In this document: positions 11,219 through 22,241 of the stretch, piece after piece
How positions within the stretch are numbered: the stretch's first letter is position 1
Layout of the letters: each line of letters starts with the position of its first letter
Assembly: GCA_025504975.1 (NCBI GenBank)
Contig: JANUWI010000003.1
Span: 1,116,001 to 1,180,000, forward strand
Source: Plenodomus lindquistii
Taxonomy: Eukaryota; Ascomycota; Dothideomycetes; Pleosporales; Leptosphaeriaceae
Direction of reading: 5' to 3'
Length of the DNA: 64,000 bases
The notes under the pieces: generated by a model
The model's input: the letters and a program-made list of their open reading frames with translations, nothing else
Database searches by the model: none
What the model was told of the DNA's origin: nothing
Made by a program: the position numbers and the translations under genes

Positions 11219-11720
11219 TGAGTGAATGAAGGAAAACAATGGCCGTGGTGTTGGAGTTTGCGATTCGGCATTGCGTGCTGTAAACGCGGAACGAAGCCGG
11301 GGGCCGGCCGCGACTCTTCAACAGCCGCGCTCTCAGTGCGGTCCAAGTACCCGGACGTAGCGCTGCTGTTTGCCTGCGTGAACATCACCACCGTACACCC
11401 ATTTGCGCCTTTGACGAGTCTAGTGAGTAGAGTTGCCTCGAATAAGTGCTGTTGAGTACTCCAAGCTTGATACTTGACCCTTCTGGTGTTGAGTTGTTTA
11501 TTGTTGTGTCAAGCTGGGACTGTCATTCCATCCGGGTATTTCGACGCACCGAGGCCCGCGCTAACGTTGCCTACCTACGTCAGGACTGACTTGCGGTTGA
11601 CGTGCACAGTCTCTGCACGTTGGTGTTGTACTTGATGCTCACCTGCATCACCTCCAAACCCGCACACTGATCGTTTATCTTTTTGGACACCAGGCTGTTC
11701 TCGAATCTCATCACACAACC
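11219..11720. promoter_or_regulatory. Divergent promoter region between two mitochondrial-type genes
   Basis: About 500 bp separate the start codons of the hotdog thioesterase (-) and the LYR protein (+). Both products look mitochondrial, so a shared bidirectional promoter is plausible. I cannot point to a specific factor-binding site. Confidence 0.5.
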
Positions 11721-12150
11721 ATGTCTACGAATCTGGTATTGCGCTATCAGGTTATCCGGATATACAAAGGTATGTACCGCACAGTGCACGGCTACTCGAC
11801 TTCAGATCGGTAGCGTGGTACTCATCGGCAACAGAATTGCTGTATCTTGGTCGAGATTACCCTCAAGGGTATGACTACTTTCGCAGTCGCCTGCGCAAAG
11901 CGTTTGCCAGTCAACAGCACATTACCGATGAAGCCAAGATTACGGATGGGATCAAGAGAGCCGAATTCGTGAAAAAAGGTCAGTTGCACGGACATTACTA
12001 TTTCAGCCGAGGCTAAGATGTATGGAATAGAGATTGAAGCGTTGTATGAATGCACATCTGCAGATATCAAAGTTGTTGCTGATGAAGCCAACTAGATACT
12101 ACCTCAAGCGTTACCGCACGTTACGTGGACGTTACGATCCGTTCACTTGA
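11721..12150 (+). CDS. LYR-motif protein, LYRM5/ETFRF1-like
   Basis: Four exons, 11721-11769, 11835-11978, 12031-12043 and 12096-12150, join in phase to give 86 residues (261 nt including stop). The protein starts MSTNLVLRYQVIRIYKELLY and contains LGRDYPQGYDYF, FVKKEIEALYYLKRYRTLR and a basic C-terminus, which match the small LYR proteins of the complex I LYR family, closest in layout to LYRM5/ETFRF1. Those proteins are mitochondrial matrix adaptors; the animal member de-flavinates electron-transfer flavoprotein. The third exon is only 13 nt and all three introns have GT...AG ends; intron 3 contains GCTGAT as a possible branch site. No single long ORF reveals this gene, so it is easily missed. 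Confidence 0.85.
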
Positions 12151-12241
12151 GATTTAATAAGAAAGAGAATGTTCAACACTACCAGCAATGGCTCTGAGTG
12201 GGCCGGGATATTCTGAAACAGACAGTACGCCACCAACATCC

Positions 12242-13783
12242 TCAAACTTTCTTGCACCACCAGACCCCAACTTCGAGACACTCCCCACTTGAAGCTCCCT
12301 TTTGCTCGAGTAGGTTTTGCATCATCCAACCCCACCATCGCTGCCATTCCTCTTGATTCTTCCCACTGACTTCCTTCAGCAGCGGCTCCAAACTTTCAAC
12401 GAGCTGGATCACGATGAGAAGCGCTGTGTATCTCAACGCCGCCTGTTCCTCGGTGAGAGTGGTGCTGTCCAAGGTGGTGCTTCCCTTTTTACGCTTTCCA
12501 GTTTCACTCGTACTGCGCTTTGGTGCAATTGCCTCCCCGGCCGCCTCCCGTTCCCACCTAAGCTCGCCCAAAGGGATAGCCACTCGCCGATTCCCGACAT
12601 CACAGAGGGTCTCCGTCTCTTGGAGTAGCATCTGCGACATGCGTGCGCAGGGGGTTGGCGATAGCTTACGCCGGTCTAGCGCCTCCTGGATCCAGGAATT
12701 GGAATCGTGAAGGTATTTGTTCTGCACCTCTGTGAATGGTGTAATGGGCGAGATCAAAAAAGTACCGGTTTGTACGGCGCAGGCATACTCGTCTGGATTC
12801 ATTCCTGGAGGAGGCGGGGGATGTGGCAGAATCGATCGGATGATATGATCTGTTTCCCAAAGTTCCAGCGTGCCGCCTGACTTTAGAATACGCGTGGCTT
12901 CATCGAGGATCCTCTGTGAAGGGGCGCCTAGTGGGACCACCATGCTCAGATCTTTCATGACGACAATATCAAAGTCGCCATCGTCGAAGGGTAGCGGCAA
13001 CTTTCTCAGATCGTGTTGAACAAAGTTCCAGTTAATTCCTTGTCTTTGCAAATCGCCAGCAAGAGGCACAATATCCAGACCCGTGAACGAAACGTCCTCG
13101 TGACCCAATCCAGCTAGATACTCATGGCAGACAGCAGACCAATAACCACTACCGCAGGCAAGCTCAAGTACCCTGTGGGGACGATTTTGTCTACACGTTG
13201 AGCATAATTAGTCGAGCCAGAACAAGCGAGATGCAATGTAAAGGACTCTGAATAAGTCCACAATGTCCCTCACAGGGCCGAAAGACGTCGGACTGCACGG
13301 AAGGAATCAATGTAAATATCGTAGATATACATACGGAGAAGGGATGGACCCCAGAGCTCGTCCAAAGACGGCCGTTGCAAGAAGGGTCTGCAAATTCTGG
13401 CGGTGCAACTCGGGTAGATCGCAGGGAAGGGGATAGTGTGCAACGTTTCGCAAGTACCGTCGCCCATGGCGTAGCACAAAGGGCTCAGAGGAGACGTTGG
13501 TGTCCTCGCGGGCGCTGTGGGTTGTCGAGGAGCTGGAAATGGAGCCCCTTGTCATGTCCATGGTACCTGGGGCAGCTGCAGCAGTCGAAGACGCCGATAT
13601 TGTTCTACCGAGGGCGTCTGTGGTGGTCAGGTCCCATTGTTTGGCCTCGGCGGTCTTGGGGCGCAAAGGCGGGCTAGCGACGTTGGGCCCAGAGTAGCGA
13701 TACTGAGCTACAAGTTAGCACGAGCTTTCACTTTGCATGAACAGTTGTTGGTGTGCAAGACTGACCAACAACCACTCTGCCAT
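12242..13783 (-). CDS. SAM-dependent methyltransferase, fungal, substrate unknown
   Basis: Three exons, 13783-13766, 13702-13335 and 13190-12242, give 444 residues. Exon 1 is only 18 nt (MAEWLL) and joins in phase 0 to YRYSGPNV. The class I methyltransferase fold is visible: motif I is VLELACGSGYW (about residue 133), an acidic residue closes strand 2 in FTGLDI, followed by FVQHDLRKLPLPFDDGDFDIVVMKD and ILKSGGTLELWE. Before the fold there is a conserved-looking segment FVLRHGRRYLR...YPLPCDLPELHRQ. A Lys/Ser-rich insert lies near the C-terminus. The substrate cannot be told from sequence. The 3' end is about 90 bp from the convergent LYR gene, and its 5' end faces CCR4. Confidence 0.8.
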
Positions 13784-15153
13784 GATGTGTTTTCAGCTGC
13801 CCCCACTGTATTAGCGGGAGCGCGATATTGGCCTTCCCCTGGGGCCCTGGCCGTATGATAAGCACGTGCAGGCGAGTCAGCAACCAAGAGGACGGAAACA
13901 GGGAGCAGTGCGCCGTGAGAGGGAAGCGCTTGCGAGCATACAGGACGTCCGTGGCACACTGAAGTGCAAGGGCTCGATGTCAACTCCGCCCGACTGTAGT
14001 GTAGGAGGAGGCCAGCGCCAGCGCAGGTGCGGAGCTCAGGTATGCTGGCCGTGTCGAAGGACAGCCGGGGAGACGAGAGCGGCGTCTCCAATCACAGCAG
14101 GGAATCACCGAGCGAACGCGACCGCTCTCGAACGGTGCTGGCGTTTCAGCACCGAGTTGTGCTTCACTGCGCAGACGGAGCCAGCCGTAGTGCTGCCGGT
14201 GCCGGTGCCTGGTGAGGAGCTGGCGCTGGCGCTGGAGCTGGAGCTGGAGCTGCCGTGGCATTGGGGATTGACTGACAGTGGAGAGGCTCCGTCCGTCAAT
14301 GAGGGGACGACCCCCGGGCCCCCAGAGCCAGGCCAGATGCAGCTCTTAGTACATAGTACAGGTGAGTAGGGCTGCGTTTGCACATGACCCACGTCCATGG
14401 GCCGGCGTCCGCGCTTACTGTAGAGGAAGGCCATGGCCAGGCGGACGGGGGGTTTCATCGCCGCTCTGCCAGACGGCCGTCGCCAGGTGTGGTTGGCCAC
14501 GGTCACGTGACGCTGGCGGACGGGCCAGAAGGAACCTTGCCCGATGCACCATTGAGCTTCACGTTGGCCGGGCACAGCATCACTACGCTCTCTATTCTTC
14601 TCCGCGCTGCCCTTGGAGTCGCCCCAGACAGTCCCGCACAATTGAGACGGCCGGCCCTGCTGCGCGCCCTGTGCTGCCCCTTCACAGCCCGTACGTTGTG
14701 CTGCTGCCGCTGCTGTTGTCGCCCACGCCATCACAGCGCCTCCACCACCGTCCGCCCCCCCCCGCTGCAGTGACTGGGCTGACCGTGCCAGACAAACGCC
14801 ATATCAATAACCCTTCAGCTGCCTGCTGCGGCCACGGGACGCTCCCAAACACACGCGCGCGCCGCCGTCGCCGCCCGCCGCAGTCTTTATCGAGTCCCCG
14901 CGCCCGTCCCTCCGCCTCGCTCGCGAAGCCCCGCCCACGACGTCGACACATGCTACCCGGGAGCCGCATCTGGTAGTGCAGCCCATGTCGAGGACAAGGA
15001 CCGACGCCCATGTGCACAAGAAGAAAGTCGCGTGCCCGAACCCCACCGCCCACCTGACGCCCTCTCCGCCCACGACACCGTCCCGGGGCCTTCACCTCCC
15101 GCACCCTCTGCCGCCCCCGGGACCCTCGATACCCTGCGCTGCGAGTACCTTAG
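13784..15153. promoter_or_regulatory. Divergent region between the methyltransferase and CCR4
   Basis: This 1.37 kb stretch is GC-rich. It contains a GGCGCTGGAGCTG-type imperfect repeat near 14221-14252 and pyrimidine-rich sequence before CCR4. Several overlapping ORFs occur on both strands, all low complexity and without recognisable domains, so I do not call any of them a gene. Confidence 0.45.
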
Positions 15154-17484
15154 ATGGCCGACTACTCCATCTACCAACGCGCAGCCGGCCAGACCTTTTA
15201 CCCACAACACGCCCAGAACATTCGAAACCTCCCCAGCCGAGTCCGTTCACCCACCAATAGCGGTCGCATACCTTTCAACAACGCCGACACCCCTTCTCCA
15301 TCCCGCTCTCCCGGACGCCAATCGTCTCCCCAGCAGTTCGGCATGTTCAACCAGGGTCACGGGCACCAGTCCCACAACGTCATGATGAATGGGAGGGCTG
15401 GCCAACAAAACTACGCCATGCAGATGAACCTCGGCAAGCCCTTCCAGCACAATCAACACCATCAGCACCAGAATCAACATCACCAGCAGCACCAGGAAAT
15501 TTCTGGAAATCACCATGGTGGGCAATACAGCCACCAGCACAACATCTCAAGCGGGGGCATGTCCAATGTGCAGCCACACTTCACCCCGAGTCACCTGCAG
15601 AACGGTACGCCAAATAGCGTGCATAGCGGACTTAGCAAGCCTCCGAACGAGCATTGGGCGGAGCAGCTGCGGATGGCCCAGACAGCGCGAGAAATGACCC
15701 AGTCACACTCGCACGCCAGGATCCACCCAAGTGTCAGTAAGAGCATAGTGGCGGGGACAACGAATGGCGCCAAAGATACGGACAAGGAAGAGCGCAATAG
15801 GCCCGCAGCTCAGCAAGCAGCTGACGGAAAAGAACAGCACATATGGACAATCCTTGACTTTGGCGGACAAAACCTCAAGGTCATCACGCCGGCGCTGTTC
15901 AACTACAACTTCCTGACGAAGCTCTATGTCAATTGCAACAAGCTCACCTACATGCACCAAAATATTGGGCAGCTACGGAATCTCACGCATTTGGATCTCT
16001 CCCTGAACAGCTTGCAATACTTGCCCCCGGAGATTGGTATGCTTACGAACTTGAAGCAACTGTTGCTGTTTGACAACCACATCGAGCAGCTCCCATACGA
16101 GCTGGGGTCTCTGTATCAACTGGAGATGCTCGGTATCGAAGGCAATCCTATACCGGACGATCTGAAGCAGATCATCATGGAACAAGGAACAACCGAACTC
16201 ATCAAGCACTTCCGTGAAAACGCTCCGGGTCCCGAAGCACCGCCAGAGCGAGACTGGATTGTACTTGACGAGATTCAAGATCCGCAGCAAGAAACTGTGA
16301 CAGCATTGAGCTACAATATTCTATGTGACAAGTACTGCACACAATCGCAATATGGCTATACGCCTAGCACAGCTCTGTCATGGGAATCCCGCAGGGAACT
16401 CATCTTGGCCGAGCTACGTGAGCGGAACGCCGACATTGTGTGTCTGCAAGAAATCGACCAGGACAGCTTCAATGAATTCTTCCGAGAGGCCCTAGCACAC
16501 AACGATTACAAGGGCGTTTTTTGGCCGAAATCCAGAGCTCGAACGATGGCAGAGAGAGAAGCCAAGCTTGTCGATGGGTGTGCTATTTTCTTCAAGAACA
16601 GCAAGTGAGTGAATCCACCGGGCAACACAGGGAACCCGACTAATACCTTCAGGTACATTTTGCTGGACAAACAGCTCATCGACTTTGCCAATACTGCCAT
16701 CAACAGACCTGACATGAAAGGAGAACATGACATCTTCAACCGTGTCATGCCCCGAGACGACATTGGTGTCGTGGCCTTTTTAGAAAACCGTGCGACTGGT
16801 TCAAGGTTTATTGTTGGAAACGTACACGTCTTTTGGAACCCGGCCTTTACGGATGTGAAACTCGTCCAAGTCGCTATTCTTATGGAGGGTATTTCCAAAC
16901 TCGCCAACAAATGGGCCAAGTTTCCTCCGTGCAAAGACAAGGTCGTCTATCGATTTACGAACGGTGACGATGAAGACGGCAAGGAACTCGATCCTAGCCA
17001 AGAACCAGGACCCTCTATGGAGTATTCAGATGGGTCTCAGATCCCTGTGATACTGTGTGGTGACTTCAATTCGCTCCCTGACTCTGGTGTCTACGATCTC
17101 ATCACACAAGGCACCATCTCCAATACGCACTCGGATCTCGGTAGTCGGAAATACGGCAACTTCACAAGAGACGGCATTTCACATCCTTTTAGCCTCAAGT
17201 CGAGTTACTCTGCCATTGGCGAATTGGCCTTTACAAACTACGTGCCTCATTTCAAGGGCGTTCTCGACTACATCTGGTACTCGACAAACACACTTCAGGT
17301 GGTTGGCCTCCTGGGTGACATTGACAAGAGCTATCTCCAGCGCGTGCCCGGCTTTCCAAACTATCACTTTCCCAGTGATCACGTGGCATTGTACGCACAG
17401 TACATTGTCAAGGGGCGAAAAAAGGATAAGAAAATCTCCGAAGTTGACTTTGGGCCCAGCAGTGGACGAGATCGGAGATCTTGA
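15154..17484 (+). CDS. CCR4: CCR4, catalytic deadenylase of the CCR4-NOT complex
   Basis: Two exons, 15154-16604 and 16653-17484, give 760 residues; the 48 bp intron begins GTGAGT, has CTAAT near its end and closes TTCAG. CCR4 shortens mRNA poly(A) tails. The layout is diagnostic: a Gln/His/Asn-rich N-terminus, leucine-rich repeats at about 232-345 (LTHLDLSLNSLQYLPPEIG), then an endonuclease/exonuclease/phosphatase domain from about 378 (LSYNILCDKYC). Catalytic elements are visible: CLQEID, NVHVFWNP, CGDFNSLP, LDYIWY and the terminal PSDHVAL histidine. The start codon follows directly from a pyrimidine-rich leader. Length and domain order agree with other filamentous ascomycetes. Confidence 0.95.
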
Positions 17485-18281
17485 GCAAAGGAAGCATTCA
17501 TTTGAGTTGCAGACTTGTCCATGGGCTTGCGCGAAGGGCGGAGTGCTTCATTTTACTGGCGTCATTTGCTTGGTGTTCGGAAGTCTGGTGTCGTGGGCTT
17601 CGACGGGTCAAGTTGGGAGGGAAGGGCCATTGCAGATGATGGTCAGTACACGAATCTCACATCATGTATGTTGTTCTATGGCTGGTGCGTTACATTTGTT
17701 TGTTCGTGTGGCTCTTCAGCGCAGTAGACAGGCGAGGTTTTGCTCCTTTCCTCGACACGCATCAAGCGTTTTGGCTGGCTGAGTGAGGGGTGTTTTATGC
17801 GTCTCCGGGGTTCTTTGATGTATTTGGTCTGGGAAATGGATGTATGTTTGCGTTGGCTTCCTTTTGCGATGTATCAAGTAGCTTTATAAAAGGATGTGTC
17901 CCCTGCTTTGCAGCGGGCGTGACTGGGGGTTCACCCTTGAACAAGACAGACTGTGTGCCTGCAATGCTGTGTGGTGCGTGGTGTGTGGTGTAGCCAAGAG
18001 CAGCTGGGACGAGACGAGAGGGCCACCGATGCCGTCATGTGGCAATGTCATTCGCTGTCGCTGTCGCTTCACAGAGGGGTAAAGGTTCTGGGGCGCTCGG
18101 TCGGCCTGCTAGGCCCGCTTGGTCGACACATCAACGTCGGCGCACCTGCACAGTGCACAGTGCACTCCAGCGGTAACCTCTGCTTAACGCTCTTCCTGCA
18201 CCCTCTCACCGCAGTTTCGCACCTTCCAGCTTGTGCTGTCCCGTCTCCACCTCTCCATATACGGTAAATCGCACATACGCA

Positions 18282-18283
<2 letters not shown>
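17485..18283. other. CCR4 3' region and SEC14 upstream region; no gene seen
   Basis: This 0.8 kb stretch holds the CCR4 downstream region and the SEC14 promoter. ORFs across 17515-18082 have no recognisable features. Confidence 0.45.

Positions 18284-18339
<56 letters not shown>
18284..18339 (+). repeat. (CA)28 microsatellite touching the SEC14 start codon
   Basis: An uninterrupted CA dinucleotide run of 56 bp ends at 18339, directly before the ATG at 18340. It lies in the leader of SEC14. Confidence 0.95.
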
Positions 18340-18341
<2 letters not shown>

Positions 18342-19572
18342 GGCGGCCGCCCCCACGCACGAGCTCAAGCTCGACCCCAAGTACGACGACTACGACTTCC
18401 CCACGACGGCGCCAACCGCCCAGAGTGGTCACCCCGGCCACACAACACCCGAGCAGGATGCCCAGGTATACCAGCTGCGGAGCATCCTCGAGCAGGAGGG
18501 CCACACCAAGAACCTCGACACGCTGACGCTGGTATGCCCCCGTGCCGCCTGCCCATGCCCTCACGGCACCAGCCAGCTAACAGGACCCCTAGCTGCGATT
18601 CCTCCGTGCGCGCAAGTTCAATGTCGAGCTTTCCAAGAAGATGTGAGCCCTGCACCGTGTCTTGGTGCCAGACTCATGTGCTGACGCAGCTGCAGGTTCC
18701 AAGACTGCGAAAAGTGGCGGGGCGAGTACGCGGGCGTCGGCGTCGAAGAGCTGGTCCGCACCTTTGACTACAAGGAGCGGCCCCAAGTCTTCGAGTACTA
18801 CCCCCAGTACTACCACAAGACCGACAAGGTGAGTCCTGCTGCTGCTCTGGCTCGGCCCACGACGTAACTCCAGCTGCTTACGCCCATACCACAGGACGGT
18901 CGCCCAGTCTACATTGAGCAGCTCGGCAAGGTCGACCTCACCGCCCTCGGCAAGATCACCTCGCAAGAGCGCATGATCCAGAATCTGGTCTGCGAGTACG
19001 AAAAGATGGCCGACCCGCGCCTGCCCGCTTGCTCTCGCAAGAGCGGATACCTCCTCGAAACCTCGTGCACAATTATGGACCTCAAAGGCGTTGGCATCTC
19101 CAAGGCTACCTCCGTCTACGGCTACCTGCAAGCCGTCTCCGCAATCTCCCAAAACTACTACCCCGAGCGTCTCGGCAAGATGTACGTCATCAACGCACCC
19201 TGGGGCTTCTCTGGTGTCTTCAGCATGGTCAAGAAGTTCCTTGACCCAGTCACCAGTGCCAAGATCCACGTTCTGGGCAGCGGATACCAGACCGAGCTGT
19301 TGGCTCAAGTGCCAGCGGAGAACCTGCCCAAGGCGTTTGGAGGCAAGTGCGAGTGCGAGAATGGATGCCAGTTGAGTGATGCGGGACCTTGGATGGACCA
19401 GCAGTGGGCAAAGGAGCCCAAGTGGGCCAAGAAGAGCGACGATGGCGCCATTGACAACACAGGGTTAGGGCCTCAGACACACGATGCTGGTGCCCCGGCC
19501 CCGGCCCCGGCGCCGAGTGCACCTGTTGGTGCTGATCCTGCGCAGGCTCACATTGCGCAGCCCCAGGTCTAA
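18340..19572 (+). CDS. SEC14: SEC14, phosphatidylinositol/phosphatidylcholine transfer protein
   Basis: Four exons, 18340-18531, 18593-18642, 18696-18828 and 18895-19572, give 350 residues with consistent phases (0, 2, 0). The CRAL-TRIO N-terminal region (LLRFLRARKFNVELSKKMF, WR) and lipid-binding domain (YLLETSCTIMDLKGVGIS, YYPERLGKMYVINAPWGFSGVF, LAQVPAENLPKAFGG) are plain. Sec14 proteins move phosphatidylinositol and phosphatidylcholine between membranes and support Golgi secretion. The N-terminus has a 60-residue extension before the first helix block, and the C-terminus ends in an Ala/Pro repeat (about 322-336) that is variable in such proteins. The start is the ATG that directly follows the CA repeat; no in-frame ATG lies upstream. 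Confidence 0.93.
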
Positions 19573-20208
19573 GATTGAGATTGCAGAACGGTGTCGCCTG
19601 GCGTTGGTGGGAAGTTCAAACGTAGTAGTCGTATACTTGGCTGTCGGCAACCGGTGGCATAGACTTGTTCATTGTGGTGTAGATGCTGCATCGCAGTGCT
19701 CGCGCAAAATTATACCTCTTGACGAAACTTGAGATTTACATATTGCAACACATCAAAGGCCTATAGAGGTCAACAACTTTGGTAGCCTCACCCAAAAATG
19801 TATCATTCAACCATTGACACTGACAAATCTCAAAGCAAGTGTCAATTAGACGTCTTGATTGATCGACCGAACAAGAATGCAGTGCGAAAACGGTTCTCTC
19901 TCCAGGACATGAACCGGTTTTCCACGAGTCACGGGTCACTAATATCGCGAAGACTTCGCTTTGTCGTATCATGTCACACTGGGGGGACTCGACCAGTGGT
20001 GTATAACGCATCACTCGGTGGTGCTGGTTTATTTATTCTTTCGTCCTTGCTCAACATTCAAGGCTTACTCCACCACAACCCTTGACTCCGCCCTCTTGCG
20101 TGCACCTTCAAACCAGGACTTGTATAAGCTTTGCCAGGGACAAAGAGATTCCTCGACATTGTCCTGCGTGTCATCATCTACCCTTCCGCCCAATGAGATA
20201 TATTATGT
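19573..20208. other. Convergent intergenic region, no gene seen
   Basis: This lies between the 3' ends of SEC14 (+) and the small secreted protein gene (-). A short ORF at 19798-20085 has no recognisable features. Confidence 0.45.
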
Positions 20209-20413
20209 CTAGCATCCCTGGATCTGTTCGACCGTTCCGGCTGTGCCCTTGACGCACATGCCGTGATTCTGACGGGCTACAACATCTGTTGTCCACTTAG
20301 TCTTCAACCAACCAACAAGGGGAGAATGTGCGCTACGTACCCTCGGTCGCGATAGGTGCAGCAATGGCCAAAGCGGCCATGGAGACAACAGTGGCAAAGA
20401 TGGAGAATCTCAT
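20209..20413 (-). CDS. Small secreted protein, 49 residues
   Basis: Two exons, 20413-20341 and 20285-20209, join in phase 1 to give 49 residues. The 55 bp intron begins GTACGT, contains GACTAA and ends ACAG. The first 19 residues (MRFSIFATVVSMAALAIAA) form a textbook signal peptide with likely cleavage before PIATED. The mature peptide is about 30 residues, with VVARQNHGMC in the middle and two cysteines, one of them the very last residue. I do not recognise a family. It may be a processed secreted peptide or an effector-like protein, but nothing in the sequence shows a function. It is too short for simple ORF filters and isolated between two gene-poor stretches. Confidence 0.65.
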
Positions 20414-22241
20414 TTTAACTGATGAACTAGTGAGACTTTGTGAAGTCTTGATGATGGTGAAGTTGGGTTGACCGGATGGGTATATTGAGATGGTATGGAA
20501 AGTCGTTGAGAACAAAGTCGCCCGGCGACAAGAAAGAATGTACAGTGGTTGGTGATATTAAAAAGTAGGAAGATGAGTGCCTGATTTTTGATTGTGTGTA
20601 GTGAGCAATCATTCTAGCAGGGTGAACGACATGTTCCCTTTATACAGTATTTAGACACCCTCCGCTGTCATCTGGCTCAAGGGTGACCTTTTGGATAGTC
20701 GTCGTCAGCGCTGCGACTGCCTCACATGGGGCCTGAAACCGGGTTGGTGTAGTTCCTGCAGATCCGGAGGCGGTTTGGGGCAGTGATAATACACAGTACG
20801 TTGGGATGAGTACTGGACAACGCCTGGGTGGCGTAAGGCATGGGGGGTCCAGATTGGTTGCGTGGAGGGATGGTGGGAGATGGTCGGTGCAAGTGTTTGA
20901 GGTGTGTCGCGGGTTACCATAGGGAAGTTGCGCGAGACGCTTTGATAATCGTTCGAGAGGGTCGAAGGGTTGGGAATACGGCTTAAGTTGAACGATAGTT
21001 TAGCTGTACCCAAGCTGTTAGAAACTGCACCGTGGGGCTTTTTCTCATTTATTCCATTGTTCGGCTTTGGAATTCGAGATCGGTGTTCCACTGAGATGTA
21101 TTTACTGACGACGATGTCAAAATTGTCGTAACGATGCCAGGGACCAAACCGAAGTGAAACGGTACTCAAACTCGGCCGAAACATCGACGACTAAGATACA
21201 CCATTGGATCGAGGCTGACCTCCAAGTATACATACTACTGACGGACTCATCGAATGGTATTTTTGCGACGGACTTAGCACGAACTTTTGGGGATGCCGGT
21301 AGTACGTCGAGCTTGTGACCTCGTTTACGGTCCAATCCGTGGATGTGATTCCGTCGCCCCGCGTATAGCTGCGGTTTGACATGCATACAGCCGAGCTGCT
21401 ACGCAACTCCATCAAGAGTTGCAACGAACGCCATAATATGTTTCGGCATAACTTGTCGACCCATGAGCTGTCTTCACATATTGCGAAGGAGTCAAGGAGG
21501 AGGTTGCACTACTCAGGCACGAGGAGGCTTGGCGTGACATTACCTCATTCATTCTTCCATGGGTACCTTTACGCAGCCATGTACCACAAATCATGTCTGC
21601 GCTCTACCATAGAGCCTGCCAACTTCCTCTGAGCAGGCAAAGCATAAAGCCATGTAGCTCGATCAACTTCATCACTTGCTGGTACTGTGTGAAGGCTACT
21701 GCAAATGGTCGCAAGGAAGGGCATTCTTCGTATTAGCGCTGTGCTCTGGCCTCGAATCCAGCCAAGATCTGATTCTCCATACCCTAGCTCTGTCAGAACT
21801 CCCGATCATTCTGCTCAGCTCTTACCAACGCTTAAGTAAGGGGTGAAAGTACAGTACTTGTTACCTCTCCTTCGTTGCCAGCTTTCGCGACTGCGCTCAT
21901 GTTTCTGCACATGTGCGGATAGGAAAACGTGAACCAAGATCAATCCCTAATAACTTCATACGCTGCCTCTGGTATGCGTTATGACACTGTGCATGCGGCG
22001 ACAAGTTCTTGCGACGTGACCAAAGGGAAACGGGATAAGTGACGAGGCGCGACCAAACGCGGAAGTGAAGGTGATTGCTCTTACCGCTCTCGTACCCGCC
22101 ACTTCAGACCATGCCGCGCCTTATCGTTTGCTTGGGAAGCTGCTTCATCTCACCAACGAGGGCTCACAATCTGCACACGCCCTGACCACGAGCTCACACC
22201 AGCAGATACCCTCAAGTACAGTCGCCGTTGGACTAAGAGCG
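20414..22241. other. 1.8 kb region without a supported gene
   Basis: It holds the upstream regions of the secreted-peptide gene (-) and the 661-residue gene (+). A 159-codon ORF at 20705-21184 (-) has no recognisable domain, no splice-consistent extension and ordinary intergenic composition, so it is not called. Confidence 0.45.

Noticed and set aside
14105..14734. 209-codon ORF on the minus strand between the methyltransferase and CCR4
   Set aside because: Low-complexity, repeat-driven sequence with overlapping ORFs on the other strand.
20705..21184. 159-codon ORF on the minus strand
   Set aside because: No domain, no signal peptide, no conserved-looking segment; kept only as an unsupported ORF in intergenic DNA.
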